A stretch of 64,000 nt of DNA from Coriobacteriaceae bacterium. GTDB lineage: Bacteria; Actinomycetota; Coriobacteriia; Coriobacteriales; Coriobacteriaceae. Of this stretch, positions 48,341-56,156 are shown piece after piece. Position numbers and translations under genes: made by a program. The stretch covers positions 992,001 through 1,056,000 of the forward strand of contig DAJPGB010000001.1 of NCBI GenBank assembly GCA_025992855.1, written 5' to 3'. Within the stretch, counting starts at the first letter, position 1. Every line of letters begins with the position of its first letter. Below the pieces are notes generated by a model. The model did no database searches, was not told the origin of the DNA, and saw only the letters and a program-made list of their open reading frames with translations.

Positions 48341-49777
48341 ATGCTTGACTACAATTTGGAAAAACGCGGCGAAGCATCGCTTTATGAGTATGTTTACCAG
48401 CAAATTCGAGATGATATTGTTGCTGGACGTATTGTGGCGGGGGAGCATCTTCCGTCTAAGCGCGCCTTTGCCAGTCATCTGGGAATCAGTGTCATTACCA
48501 TCGAGAATGCATATAGCCAGTTACTTGCCGAGGGCTATATTTGCTCAATGCCGCGTCGTGGCTACTACGCTTGCAAGCTTCCGGATGCACCGGTTTTGCC
48601 TTTGGCTTCGCAGGGCATCGACCGAGATACCGTCTCTGTGGGCCTCAGCGCGCATGATGTCAACGGACAGGTCGAGCTGTTCGATGCACTTTCTCCTTCC
48701 GCTTTGGAGGCGGCGCGGCTTTGGCAAAGCGCACTACGGGCGACGCTGGCATCCGAAGATGAGCGCGAAATCTTTTCGCCCGCACCGGCGCAGGGCACCG
48801 CTCGGCTGCGACGCGCAATTGCTCACCATCTGCGTGGGACAAGGGGCATGAATGTCGACCCCAACAACATTGTTATCGGTGCAGGCGCCCAGCTGCTCGA
48901 TACCATGTTGGTTCAGTTGCTTGGCGCTGACAAGGTGTATGCCGTTGAGGACCCGGGCTATTTGCGTCTGACGCGCATCTATCAGGCTATGGGCTGCCAA
49001 GTACGACATATCCCGTTGGATGACGACGGCGTGGACCTGAGCGCTCTGCAGAAAACTGGGACCGATGTCCTTCACCTTATGCCGTCCCATCAGTATCCCA
49101 CCGGTCTTGTGACGAGCATTGCGCGTCGCTATGCGCTGCTGAGCTGGGCCGCCGAGCGACCAGGTCGGTACCTCATCGAAGATGACTTTGATTGTGAGTT
49201 TCGCCTTGCCGGCAAGCCAATTCCCGCGCTCGCGTCGATCGATGCCTCCCAGTCGGTTATCTACACCAACACGTTTTCGAAGAGCCTGTCATCGGCGTTG
49301 CGTCTAGCGTACATGGTGCTGCCCGATGAGCTAATGGAGCGGTTTAGGCGCAACCTTGGTTTTTACGCCTCGTCGGTGAGTTCTGTTGACCAGGTCGCTT
49401 TGGCTCGTTTGCTGGAATCGGGTGATTACGAGCGACATGTGAACCGCGTGCGCGTTCGTGCTCGCGAGGCGCGTGATGGCCTGGCGGCGCTTGTACGGAA
49501 GGCATTTCCGGCAGGGGAAGTCTCGATCGAACACGCAGACGCGGGCCTTTACTGCACCGTGGTTGCGGAGCGTGGAACGGGCGGAAGCACTTTTGCACGG
49601 GCCCTCACGCGCTCGAGTATCCCTTTTGTCGATATCAGTGACTGTTATTGGTGTGCCGATGGCGCATCTGTCCCTAAAAACTCAACTCAAATTCTTGTCC
49701 AGTATGACGATTTGAGTCCAAAAATGCTTAATACCTTGGAATTGCAGCTAATGGGGGGTGCTCTGCAACCTAAGTGA
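48341..49777 (+). CDS. pdxR: MocR-family regulator PdxR (GntR HTH + aminotransferase fold)
   Basis: A 478-residue MocR protein. Residues 1-75 are a GntR winged helix (YEYVYQQIRDDIVAGRIVAG, LPSKRAFASHLGISVITIEN). The rest is an aminotransferase-like PLP-binding domain, with the lysine in TNTFSKSLSSALRLAYMVLP. PdxR activates pdxST when PLP is low. It is divergent from pdxS with 145 bases between. ATG 48341 follows AGGTCAGGTGG. The last codons AAG TGA lie in the 119-bp element that starts at 49772. Confidence 0.92.
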   Translation: MLDYNLEKRGEASLYEYVYQQIRDDIVAGRIVAGEHLPSKRAFASHLGISVITIENAYSQLLAEGYICSMPRRGYYACKLPDAPVLPLASQGIDRDTVSVGLSAHDVNGQVELFDALSPSALEAARLWQSALRATLASEDEREIFSPAPAQGTARLRRAIAHHLRGTRGMNVDPNNIVIGAGAQLLDTMLVQLLGADKVYAVEDPGYLRLTRIYQAMGCQVRHIPLDDDGVDLSALQKTGTDVLHLMPSHQYPTGLVTSIARRYALLSWAAERPGRYLIEDDFDCEFRLAGKPIPALASIDASQSVIYTNTFSKSLSSALRLAYMVLPDELMERFRRNLGFYASSVSSVDQVALARLLESGDYERHVNRVRVRAREARDGLAALVRKAFPAGEVSIEHADAGLYCTVVAERGTGGSTFARALTRSSIPFVDISDCYWCADGASVPKNSTQILVQYDDLSPKMLNTLELQLMGGALQPK

Positions 49778-49890
49778 GTAGACTTTTAGCACTTTGGCGA
49801 CCAGGCAGTTTTGTAACAAGTTATCTACCTGCGGTTTTGAAAAGCAGGAAGACCGGCCTGCTCGGAATGTTCAAAAAAGTCTACTCACTT
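49772..49890. repeat. 119-bp inverted-repeat element, copy 1
   Basis: Ends AAGTGAGTAGACTTTT and its exact complement enclose 87 bases. The copy at 51192-51310 is the same length and about 80% identical by hand alignment (23 differences in 119). It provides the stop codon of pdxR. The two copies flank the nuclease-like gene. Confidence 0.85.
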
Positions 49891-49924
49891 GCCGCGTAAA
49901 GCTTCTGCATGAGAAAAAAATGGG

Positions 49925-49990
49925 GTTTTCAACAGGGCTTCGTCCAGCTCTCGACAAGCTTTTGGCCAGTTGGGGAGGGCTGTTGAAAAC
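49925..49990. repeat. Inverted repeat GTTTTCAACAG
   Basis: 11-bp perfect arms separated by 44 bases, in the gap between the first 119-bp element and the nuclease-like gene. Same general design (short arms, long middle) but a different sequence. Confidence 0.6.
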
Positions 49991-50073
49991 TTGGCAGTCC
50001 GTTCGGCGCCATTTTTGGTGCGTTCGCGCCAATGCGTGACTGACTGGGTTGAAATTCGTGTTCTCCTGTGCCT

Positions 50074-51201
50074 ATGAAGGATCTACTTTGTGACATATCG
50101 GCTTTTAGGTATTGGCGTTTGCCTCCTCAAGTCCGCGCTTTGTGTCCGCCGCTTCCACGACCGGAAGAAGACCGGCAGCGATATGATCTCGCCCGCAACC
50201 CGACGGCTGCGGTCGCACTCGGTTTTCCGTTGTATACATTGGTTCGGACGAGAAACAAACGGACTTGTCCAGCCAGCATTAGGCAGCGGCTGTTTCTTGG
50301 TGAGCTTCCCAGGGAATCCGTGCTGGAAACGGAGCATGGGTTTTTGATTACGTCTCCTCTACTGACGGCATTCATCATGTCGCGGCACCTGACGGATCTC
50401 CAGCTTCTTTTGGTATTGGCGGAGATGTGTGGCTTGTTTGCGGTGTGCGCTCTGCCGGCGGCACTTGAGGCGGAGCTTTCGCGTGCAATTGATTCGGGCG
50501 CGATTTCGACAACGTTCGGTTGGGTGCGCTGCCCGTCCGAGGACGGCACCGCCTCAAATTTATGGCGTCGAGACGCTTTGGTTTTAGGCAGAGACCTTGA
50601 CCGTTTTTGTTCAGATGTTTGCGGGATGCGTTACGGCAATAGATTTATGGCGGTATCGCAACTCGTTCCATTGGGTGCCGCGTTGCCTTTTGAGGTCGAG
50701 GCGTATTTGTTGCTTGGACTGCCGCGAGCCCTGGGAGGCGAAGGGTTTTGCGGCATAGAGCTCAATGTCGAAGTGACGTTAAGCACAAGTGCTCGAGCGA
50801 TTGTGGGAAAGTCCCGTGTATATATCGACCTACTTCTTTCTTCGCCGGACGGTAGGCGACAGGTGGCCATTGAATGTCAGGGAAAGGCCTCGCACGGACG
50901 CGCAGGGGATGGCTTGCGTGACGCTGACCGCATGACGGCCCTTCAGGCCATGGGCTACGATGTGCTTCTCCTTACACACAGACAGATATCGGATGAGGAT
51001 AGATTCCGCGCGATCGTTAAGGCCATATGCAGGATGCTCGATGCTGAATATCGTGATAAAAGCTCGGATGAGCAAAGGGCTGAGATATTACTCCGGTCTG
51101 AACTATTCATTGACTGGACAAAATTGGGAGTAATCGACGGAAAGATGCCCGTTAGACACAAAATGGCTCGATCGTGGACGGCTGCGAATCTAAGTGAGTA
51201 G
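50074..51201 (+). CDS. DUF559/Vsr-like PD-(D/E)XK nuclease-family protein
   Basis: A 375-residue protein. The N-terminal two thirds resemble the AbiEi/DUF559 companion region (LITSPLLTAFIMSRHLTDLQ followed by MCGLF). The C-terminal third has the restriction-nuclease core: YIDLLLSSPDG then VAIECQGKASHG (D...E-x-Q-G-K), followed by DADRMTALQAMGYDVLLLTH as in Vsr/DUF559 enzymes. The start is uncertain: ATG 50074 is chosen, GTG 50068 is possible, and no clear ribosome binding site is present. Base composition looks more AT-rich than the neighbours. It is flanked by 119-bp elements, the second supplying its stop codon. Function unknown, possibly defence or element-linked. Confidence 0.6.
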   Translation: MKDLLCDISAFRYWRLPPQVRALCPPLPRPEEDRQRYDLARNPTAAVALGFPLYTLVRTRNKRTCPASIRQRLFLGELPRESVLETEHGFLITSPLLTAFIMSRHLTDLQLLLVLAEMCGLFAVCALPAALEAELSRAIDSGAISTTFGWVRCPSEDGTASNLWRRDALVLGRDLDRFCSDVCGMRYGNRFMAVSQLVPLGAALPFEVEAYLLLGLPRALGGEGFCGIELNVEVTLSTSARAIVGKSRVYIDLLLSSPDGRRQVAIECQGKASHGRAGDGLRDADRMTALQAMGYDVLLLTHRQISDEDRFRAIVKAICRMLDAEYRDKSSDEQRAEILLRSELFIDWTKLGVIDGKMPVRHKMARSWTAANLSE

Positions 51202-51310
51202 ACTTTTGGCACTTTGGCGACTAGGTCGTTTTGCAACAAGGCATTTACCTGCGGCTTTATAAAGTGATATGGATGGTCTGCTCGGCAAGTTCCAAAAAGT
51301 CTACTCACTT
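51192..51310. repeat. 119-bp inverted-repeat element, copy 2
   Basis: Same ends as copy 1 (AAGTGAGTAGACTTTT and complement) and the same 119-base length. Most changes are in the middle. It overlaps the last codons AGT GAG TAG of the nuclease-like gene. Confidence 0.85.
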
Positions 51311-51378
51311 AGTTTTTGACGAGAAGCCGATGCCGAAGGCGGTCCTATTTCAGGTAGTTAACAAGTTTGTGAGGCACG

Positions 51379-51408
51379 AAAAAGGCCCGAACCATGCGGT
51401 CCGGGCCT
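51379..51408 (-). terminator. Terminator of the rubrerythrin gene
   Basis: On the minus strand AGGCCCG ... CGGGCCT followed by TTTTTCG; 35 bases after the rubrerythrin stop. Confidence 0.85.
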
Positions 51409-51442
51409 CATCGAGCTAGAGGTTATGTCTCAGGTTGCTGGC

Positions 51443-52003
51443 TTAGCCGAAGTAGCGCTTGAGCAGGCCGGCGAAAGCCTTGCCGTGGCGAGCCTCGTCG
51501 CGAGCCATCTCGTGCACGGTGTCGTGGATGGCATCGAGGCCAGCGGCCTTGGCGCGCTTAGCAAGATCGGTCTTGCCGGCGGTGGCGCCGTTCTCGGCCT
51601 CAACGCGCATCTCGAGGTTCTTCTTGGTGGAGTCGGTTACGACCTCGCCCAGGAGCTCAGCGAACTTGGCAGCGTGCTCGGCCTCCTCGTGGGCAGCCTT
51701 CTCCCAGTACAGGCCGATCTCGGGATAGCCCTCGCGATGAGCGACGCGCGCCATGGCCAGGTACATACCGACCTCGGAGCACTCGCCCTCAAAGTTGGCG
51801 CGCAGGTCGGCAACGATGTCCTCGGAGACGCCCTCCATCTTGGCGACGCCCACGACGTGCTCGGCAGCCCACTCGAGCTGACCCTCCTCCTGCTTCAGGA
51901 AGCGAGAACCGGGAACGCCGCACTGGGGGCACTTGAAGTCCTCGGGCAGCTGGTCGCCGTCGAACTCTTCCACATAACCGCAAACGGGGCAAACAAACTT
52001 CAT
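51443..52003 (-). CDS. Reverse rubrerythrin (rubredoxin-ferritin-like peroxidase)
   Basis: A 186-residue protein. Residues 1-40 are a rubredoxin domain (CPVCGY ... CPQCG, four iron ligands). The rest is a ferritin-like four-helix bundle with diiron ligands in FEGECSEVGMY, AAHEEAEHAAKF and ARDEARHGKAF. This order, rubredoxin first, defines reverse rubrerythrin, an NADH-dependent peroxide and oxygen reductase of anaerobes. AAAGGAT precedes the ATG at 52003. The 256 bases upstream are AT-rich and hold the promoter and that of the divergent alcohol dehydrogenase; no peroxide-regulator box was identified. Confidence 0.92.
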   Translation of the reverse strand: MKFVCPVCGYVEEFDGDQLPEDFKCPQCGVPGSRFLKQEEGQLEWAAEHVVGVAKMEGVSEDIVADLRANFEGECSEVGMYLAMARVAHREGYPEIGLYWEKAAHEEAEHAAKFAELLGEVVTDSTKKNLEMRVEAENGATAGKTDLAKRAKAAGLDAIHDTVHEMARDEARHGKAFAGLLKRYFG

Positions 52004-52259
52004 GATTCGATCCTTTCGATCGATGGCGATTGTGCGCTCGTCCGGTCCCGTAAGGGCCCTCTCCGGACGTGCGTCTTGACGAGTTCTATTATCCATAAAT
52101 GCAACCAAATGTGAAGCCTATTAGGAATGATTTTTAATAAAACAATTTCGAGATATGAAGATGTTGATTGATTAACGATTGGCAAGCCGTCTTTGACCGC
52201 CGCTGAGTACAATCGGTCGAGCAAATGTTGACCCATCAACAAATGAAGGAGTTTCCTTT

Positions 52260-53480
52260 ATGCATCTAGCCCGTCGTGCCTGGTGCCGAACATATCAGAC
52301 GGTTTTTCGCATCGCATTGCCGATCCTGCCCTATACCGAGCCGCGCATTTTGGAGCATGCCGAGGATGTACCCGCGGTACTTCAAAAGCGCTCGATCAAG
52401 CACGTTCTCATTGTGACGGACCCCGGCATTGCCCGTTTGGGACTCACGGCATCACTCGAGAGCGCACTTGCGGCAAAGGGGATTGGCGTTACGGTCTATG
52501 CCGATACGCGTGCGAACCCCACGGTTTCGAATGTGGAGGAAGCGGCGGCGCTGTATCGCGAGAACGACTGCCGGGCCATTATCGGCTTTGGTGGCGGTTC
52601 GGCTATGGACTGCGCCAAGGGCGTGGGCGCGCGCATTGCGCAGCCAAACAAGCCCATCAACAAGATGCGCGGCCTGTTGCGTGTCCACCGTCTCCTGCCG
52701 CTGCTTATCGCGGTTCCCACTACCGCCGGCACGGGAAGCGAAGTCACGCTCGCGGCGGTGATTACCGATGACGAGACGCACTATAAGTACCCCATCAATG
52801 ACTTTGTGCTCATTCCGCGCTTTGCGGTGCACGACCCCGAGTTTACGCGTGGACTGCCGGCGTCCATTACGGGGCAGACGGGTATGGATGCCCTGACGCA
52901 TGCCGTCGAGGCGTTTATCGGCCGCAGCACCACGCCTTACACGCGCAAGATGGCGCGCCAGGCGGTTCAGCTCATCCACGACAATTTGCTCGAGGCCTAT
53001 GAGCATGGCGACAACATGCGTGCGCGCCGCAATATGCTTTCGGCGGCGTATAAGGCGGGCGTCGCCTTTACGCGCTCCTATGTCGGATACGTGCATGCCA
53101 TCGCGCACAGTCTGGGCGGCCAATACGGCATTCCGCACGGTTTGGCCAACGCCATTATCCTGCCGCACATGCTGCGCGCTTATGGCGAAACTGCAGTTCC
53201 CAAGCTTGCCGATCTTGCTCGCATGGCGGGCATTGCGCCGGCTAACGCACAGGACGGCCTGGCCGCCGAGGCTTTTATCGATTGGGTCGATCGCATGAAC
53301 GAGGCCTTGGGGATCCCCAAATATATTTCGGGTATTCGCCGCTCCGATATTCCGCAAATGGCGGCCCATGCCGATGCCGAGGCCAATCCGCTGTATCCTG
53401 TCCCGCTTTTAATGGACCGTTTGGAGCTCGAGCATATGTACGAGGTCGTTGCGGGTGGTATGTTTGAGGACGAGAACTAG
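52260..53480 (+). CDS. Iron-containing (group III) alcohol dehydrogenase
   Basis: A 406-residue metal-dependent dehydrogenase. The NAD site is IIGFGGGSAMDCAKGVGARI. Iron ligands are the aspartate and histidine of QTGMDALTHAVEAFI and the histidines of YVHAIAHSLGGQYGIPHG. The motif PTTAGTGSEVT is characteristic. GAAGGAG precedes the ATG. The aldehyde dehydrogenase follows after eight bases, so the pair probably interconverts an alcohol, aldehyde and acid; the substrate is not known. The first 20 residues (MHLARRAWCRTYQTVFRIAL) form an N-terminal extension. Confidence 0.9.
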   Translation: MHLARRAWCRTYQTVFRIALPILPYTEPRILEHAEDVPAVLQKRSIKHVLIVTDPGIARLGLTASLESALAAKGIGVTVYADTRANPTVSNVEEAAALYRENDCRAIIGFGGGSAMDCAKGVGARIAQPNKPINKMRGLLRVHRLLPLLIAVPTTAGTGSEVTLAAVITDDETHYKYPINDFVLIPRFAVHDPEFTRGLPASITGQTGMDALTHAVEAFIGRSTTPYTRKMARQAVQLIHDNLLEAYEHGDNMRARRNMLSAAYKAGVAFTRSYVGYVHAIAHSLGGQYGIPHGLANAIILPHMLRAYGETAVPKLADLARMAGIAPANAQDGLAAEAFIDWVDRMNEALGIPKYISGIRRSDIPQMAAHADAEANPLYPVPLLMDRLELEHMYEVVAGGMFEDEN

Positions 53481-53488
53481 GAGGGTCC

Positions 53489-54868
53489 ATGAACACCGAG
53501 GAAATCGCGCGCGTCGTTGCCGATCAGCGTGCCTATTTTAAAACGCATGCCACGTTTGATGTCGATGCTCGCCGCCGCGCGCTCGTGCGCCTGCGAGATG
53601 CGGTTCGGGCACACGAGGACGATATCGCCCATGCGCTCAAGACTGATTTGGGCAAGTCGCACGACGAAGCGTATATGTGCGAGATCGGCACGTCGCTTTC
53701 CGAGATTCGCCATCAGATTGCGCATGTGACCCGATGGAGCCGTGCACACCTGCGTCCATGTGACCTTGCCAATGCCATTAGCGTGTGCAAAACGCAACCG
53801 GTGCCCTATGGTGTGACGCTGATCATGGCGCCTTGGAACTATCCGTTTCTGTTGACGCTGGAGCCGCTCGCCGGTGCGCTCGCTGCGGGCAACACGGTGG
53901 TCATCAAGCCGAGCGCCTATGCGCCGGCTTCGAGTGCGGTGCTCAGGCAGATTTGCGAGGAAGCGTTTGATCCGCGTCTGGTGACGGTCGTCGAGGGCGG
54001 TCGTGCCGAGAACGAGGCGCTGCTCGATGAGTGTTGGGACAAAATATTCTTTACCGGCAGCGTTCCGGTCGGCAAGCTGGTCATGGAGCGCGCGAGTAAA
54101 AACCTTACGCCTGTGACGCTCGAACTGGGTGGCAAGAGTCCCTGCATCGTGGATGCGACGGCAAACTTGAAGGTTGCGGCGCGGCGTATCGCCTTTGGTA
54201 AGTGGCTCAACGTGGGCCAGACCTGTGTGGCGCCCGACTATCTGCTGGTTGACGCGCGCGTGCACGACGAGCTGTTGGACCTCATCAAGGAGGAAGTCCA
54301 CCGCATGTTTGGCGAGCACCCGCTCGACAACGAGGACTACGGCCATATCGTCAACGCCAAGCATTTCGCGCGCGTGCGCGGGCTGATCGATCCCGACAAG
54401 GTTGTGCTGGGAGGTGCGGCACGCGAGGCCTCGCTCAAGATTGAGCCGACGATCCTGGACGGCGTGACGCCCGAGGATGCCGTGATGCAGGAGGAGATTT
54501 TCGGCCCCATCTTGCCGGTGCTGACGTTTGAAGGTCTAGACGAGGCCGAGGCGTTTATTATGGAGCGTCCGACGCCGCTGGCCCTGTACATCTTTAGCCG
54601 GGACCGCGCGGTGCAGCAGCGCTTTGTGCGCTACGTGCCCTTTGGCGGCGGCTGCGTTAACGACACGATCATGCATCTGGCTACGAGCCATATGGGCTTT
54701 GGCGGCATGGGCGCAAGCGGCATGGGACAGTACCATGGCCGTGAAAGCTTCGATGCGTTTAGCCACAAGAAGAGCATCGTGAGCAAGGCAACCTGGCTGG
54801 ACGTGCCGTTCCGCTATGCGCCCTACGCAAGCTGGAAGCACAAGTTCGTGCGCATGTTTGTGCACTAG
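53489..54868 (+). CDS. NAD(P)-dependent aldehyde dehydrogenase
   Basis: A 459-residue enzyme of the class 3 type. The cofactor region is MAPWNYPFLLTLEPLAGALA with KPSAYAP; the catalytic glutamate lies in LELGGKSPCIV and the catalytic cysteine in VGQTCVAPDY. The C-terminal part has FGPILPVL and the SHKKSIVSKATWLDVPFRYA segment typical of class 3 enzymes, which oxidise medium-chain and aromatic aldehydes. GGAGG precedes the ATG eight bases after the alcohol dehydrogenase stop. A large hairpin closes this two-gene operon. Confidence 0.9.
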   Translation: MNTEEIARVVADQRAYFKTHATFDVDARRRALVRLRDAVRAHEDDIAHALKTDLGKSHDEAYMCEIGTSLSEIRHQIAHVTRWSRAHLRPCDLANAISVCKTQPVPYGVTLIMAPWNYPFLLTLEPLAGALAAGNTVVIKPSAYAPASSAVLRQICEEAFDPRLVTVVEGGRAENEALLDECWDKIFFTGSVPVGKLVMERASKNLTPVTLELGGKSPCIVDATANLKVAARRIAFGKWLNVGQTCVAPDYLLVDARVHDELLDLIKEEVHRMFGEHPLDNEDYGHIVNAKHFARVRGLIDPDKVVLGGAAREASLKIEPTILDGVTPEDAVMQEEIFGPILPVLTFEGLDEAEAFIMERPTPLALYIFSRDRAVQQRFVRYVPFGGGCVNDTIMHLATSHMGFGGMGASGMGQYHGRESFDAFSHKKSIVSKATWLDVPFRYAPYASWKHKFVRMFVH

Positions 54869-54876
54869 AAAAAGGC

Positions 54877-54910
54877 GCGGGCAATACGAACAGGTGTTCC
54901 TATTGCCCGC
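54877..54910 (+). terminator. Terminator of the adh-aldh operon
   Basis: GCGGGCAATA / TATTGCCCGC with an inner GAAC/GTTC stem around AGGT, 34 bases in all. It separates the operon from the small-peptide locus that follows. Confidence 0.8.
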
Positions 54911-54947
54911 CATTTGCGTTAGACTACTGCCACGGGGTACGGATGGG

Positions 54948-54972
54948 CCAACTCCCTTTAGAAGGGAATTGG
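54948..54972 (+). promoter_or_regulatory. Leader hairpin that sequesters the ribosome binding site
   Basis: CCAACTCCCTT and AAGGGAATTGG (10 of 11 paired) around loop TAG. The right arm is the Shine-Dalgarno sequence of the 27-residue peptide, ending one base before its ATG. Translation should need opening of this stem. Confidence 0.7.
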
Positions 54973-54973
54973 T

Positions 54974-55057
54974 ATGAGCGTAAGCGATGTTATTTCGTTA
55001 TTGGCGTTGTTAATCGCGGCTATCGAACTCGGCCTGTTTATCGGCCGAACGAAATAG
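54974..55057 (+). CDS. 27-residue hydrophobic peptide, type I toxin-like
   Basis: The peptide reads MSVSDVISLLALLIAAIELG then LFIGRTK: one membrane-spanning helix and a short basic tail, the build of holin-like and Fst/Ldr-type toxins. AAGGGAA, nine bases before the ATG, is the ribosome binding site and lies in a hairpin. The mRNA leader at 54939-54955 is complementary to 55109-55117 plus 55138-55145, across a small hairpin (ACCCG/CGGGT, 55121-55136). A candidate antisense promoter is at 55152-55180. Toxicity is an inference; a harmless small membrane protein is the alternative. Confidence 0.6.
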   Translation: MSVSDVISLLALLIAAIELGLFIGRTK

Positions 55058-55151
55058 CCGCCCCCGCGTAAGCGAAGACGGCCACTTCTCACGATGTAAA
55101 CGTGTATCGGAGTTGGCAAGACCCGCTGCCACGGGTGCCATCCGTGTTCCT

Positions 55152-55180
55152 ATCTTATCTGCAAGCGTCCCGTCGCGCAA
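55152..55180 (-). promoter_or_regulatory. Candidate antisense promoter opposite the small peptide
   Basis: Minus strand: TTGCGC, 17 bases, TAAGAT. A transcript would start near 55145 and run through the 3' complementary segment, the hairpin and the peptide gene, making an RNA antisense to the peptide mRNA. The boxes match the consensus moderately (3/6 and 4/6). Confidence 0.35.
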
Positions 55181-55291
55181 GCGTTGCGGCAAGCGATTGA
55201 AAGACACGGACGGGGTGAATTTGTGTCCGCACGAACCCGCAGACTTCTCAACTATGTGGCGGATACTCGCTAATCGGTGATGGAGGCGGTC

Positions 55292-55471
55292 ATGTTTGAT
55301 GACGATGACCTGTTCGATCTGGTAGGCGATCCGTTTGAGTGGGATCTGCTGCTCGATGACGATGAGCTGGAGCAGGATCGTAAAAAGCGGAAGGATAAGA
55401 ACGCGCAAGGCGACGCATCGAAAAAGAATGACAAGCGCCGCCGTGGACTGTTTGGCGGGCTCTTTGGGTAA
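55292..55471 (+). CDS. 59-residue charged protein, unknown
   Basis: A small protein with an acidic half (MFDDDDLFDLVGDPFEWDLL), a central acidic to basic switch (DDDELEQDRKKRKDKN) and a C-terminal GLFGGLFG after a KNDKRRR run. GGAGG lies six bases before ATG 55292, so it is probably expressed. The C-terminal GLFG repeat is short and may be a docking tag or a weak membrane contact. No family recognised. It lies between the small-peptide locus and the phosphoesterase gene on the same strand. Confidence 0.6.
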   Translation: MFDDDDLFDLVGDPFEWDLLLDDDELEQDRKKRKDKNAQGDASKKNDKRRRGLFGGLFG

Positions 55472-55537
55472 CCGCCGCGCCCAAGCGTCTGTATACTAGG
55501 CACGTGTTAGACGCGTTGCGAAATGAGGACACAGACG

Positions 55538-56083
55538 ATGATGTGGTTTACCGCCGACTTGCACTTGGGCGATACGAATATCTTGCACGATATGGATCGG
55601 CCGTTCGCCTCGGTCGAGGAGATGAACCGCAAGGTTATTGACGCCATTAACGAGTGCGTTGCTGCGGACGACCGCCTCTATATTCTTGGCGATTTTACGT
55701 ATCGGCTGCCCATGGCGGAGGCCGTGAACCTACGCGAGCGTATTGCCTGTCAAAACGTGACGCTCATCCGCGGTAACCATGACGGCGATTGGGAAGATCC
55801 GGACGCACCGCATATTTGGGATGATGTGCGCGACTACCTGGAGATTGCCCCCGGCTATGCCAAGGGACATCGCCTGGTTTTGAGCCATTACCCCATGCTC
55901 AGTTGGAACGGCAAAGCGCGTGGTGCCATTATGCTGCACGGGCATATCCACAGCAGGGGGGACCGTACCAACGCGCGCAACCGTGATCGCGAGCGTCCCG
56001 TTTACCGCTACGATGTTGGCCTCGACGCCAATGGCTACAAGCCCGTAAGTCGAGATCAGATCTTGAGCTTCTTTGGACTGTAA
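55538..56083 (+). CDS. Metallophosphoesterase (calcineurin-like)
   Basis: A 181-residue phosphoesterase. Metal ligands are seen in WFTADLHLGD (DxH), YILGDFT (GD), IRGNHDGD (GNHD), LSHYPML and LHGHIHS (GHxH). This compact form lacks extra domains, like the phage- or YfcE-type stand-alone enzymes that hydrolyse phosphodiesters or phosphates. The ATG at 55538 is followed by another ATG. A GC-rich terminator follows. Substrate unknown. Confidence 0.88.
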   Translation: MMWFTADLHLGDTNILHDMDRPFASVEEMNRKVIDAINECVAADDRLYILGDFTYRLPMAEAVNLRERIACQNVTLIRGNHDGDWEDPDAPHIWDDVRDYLEIAPGYAKGHRLVLSHYPMLSWNGKARGAIMLHGHIHSRGDRTNARNRDRERPVYRYDVGLDANGYKPVSRDQILSFFGL

Positions 56084-56103
56084 TTGGAAGTGCAGGTAGA
56101 ATG

Positions 56104-56136
56104 AACGCGCCGCGCGGATGGTCTGCGCGGCGCGTT
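56104..56136 (+). terminator. Terminator of the phosphoesterase gene
   Basis: AACGCGCCGCGC / GCGCGGCGCGTT, a 12-bp stem with a nine-base loop, followed by TTAAT. It lies just before licT. Confidence 0.85.
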
Positions 56137-56156
56137 TTAATAGGAGCGATGATTCC

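Noticed and set aside
49794..50039. 81-residue open frame between pdxR and the nuclease-like gene
   Set aside because: It runs through the 119-bp element and another inverted repeat, has no ribosome binding site and no recognisable features.
55010..55408. 132-residue open frame on the minus strand across the small-peptide locus
   Set aside because: It overlaps two better supported small genes and has no start signal; any transcript there is more likely a non-coding antisense RNA.
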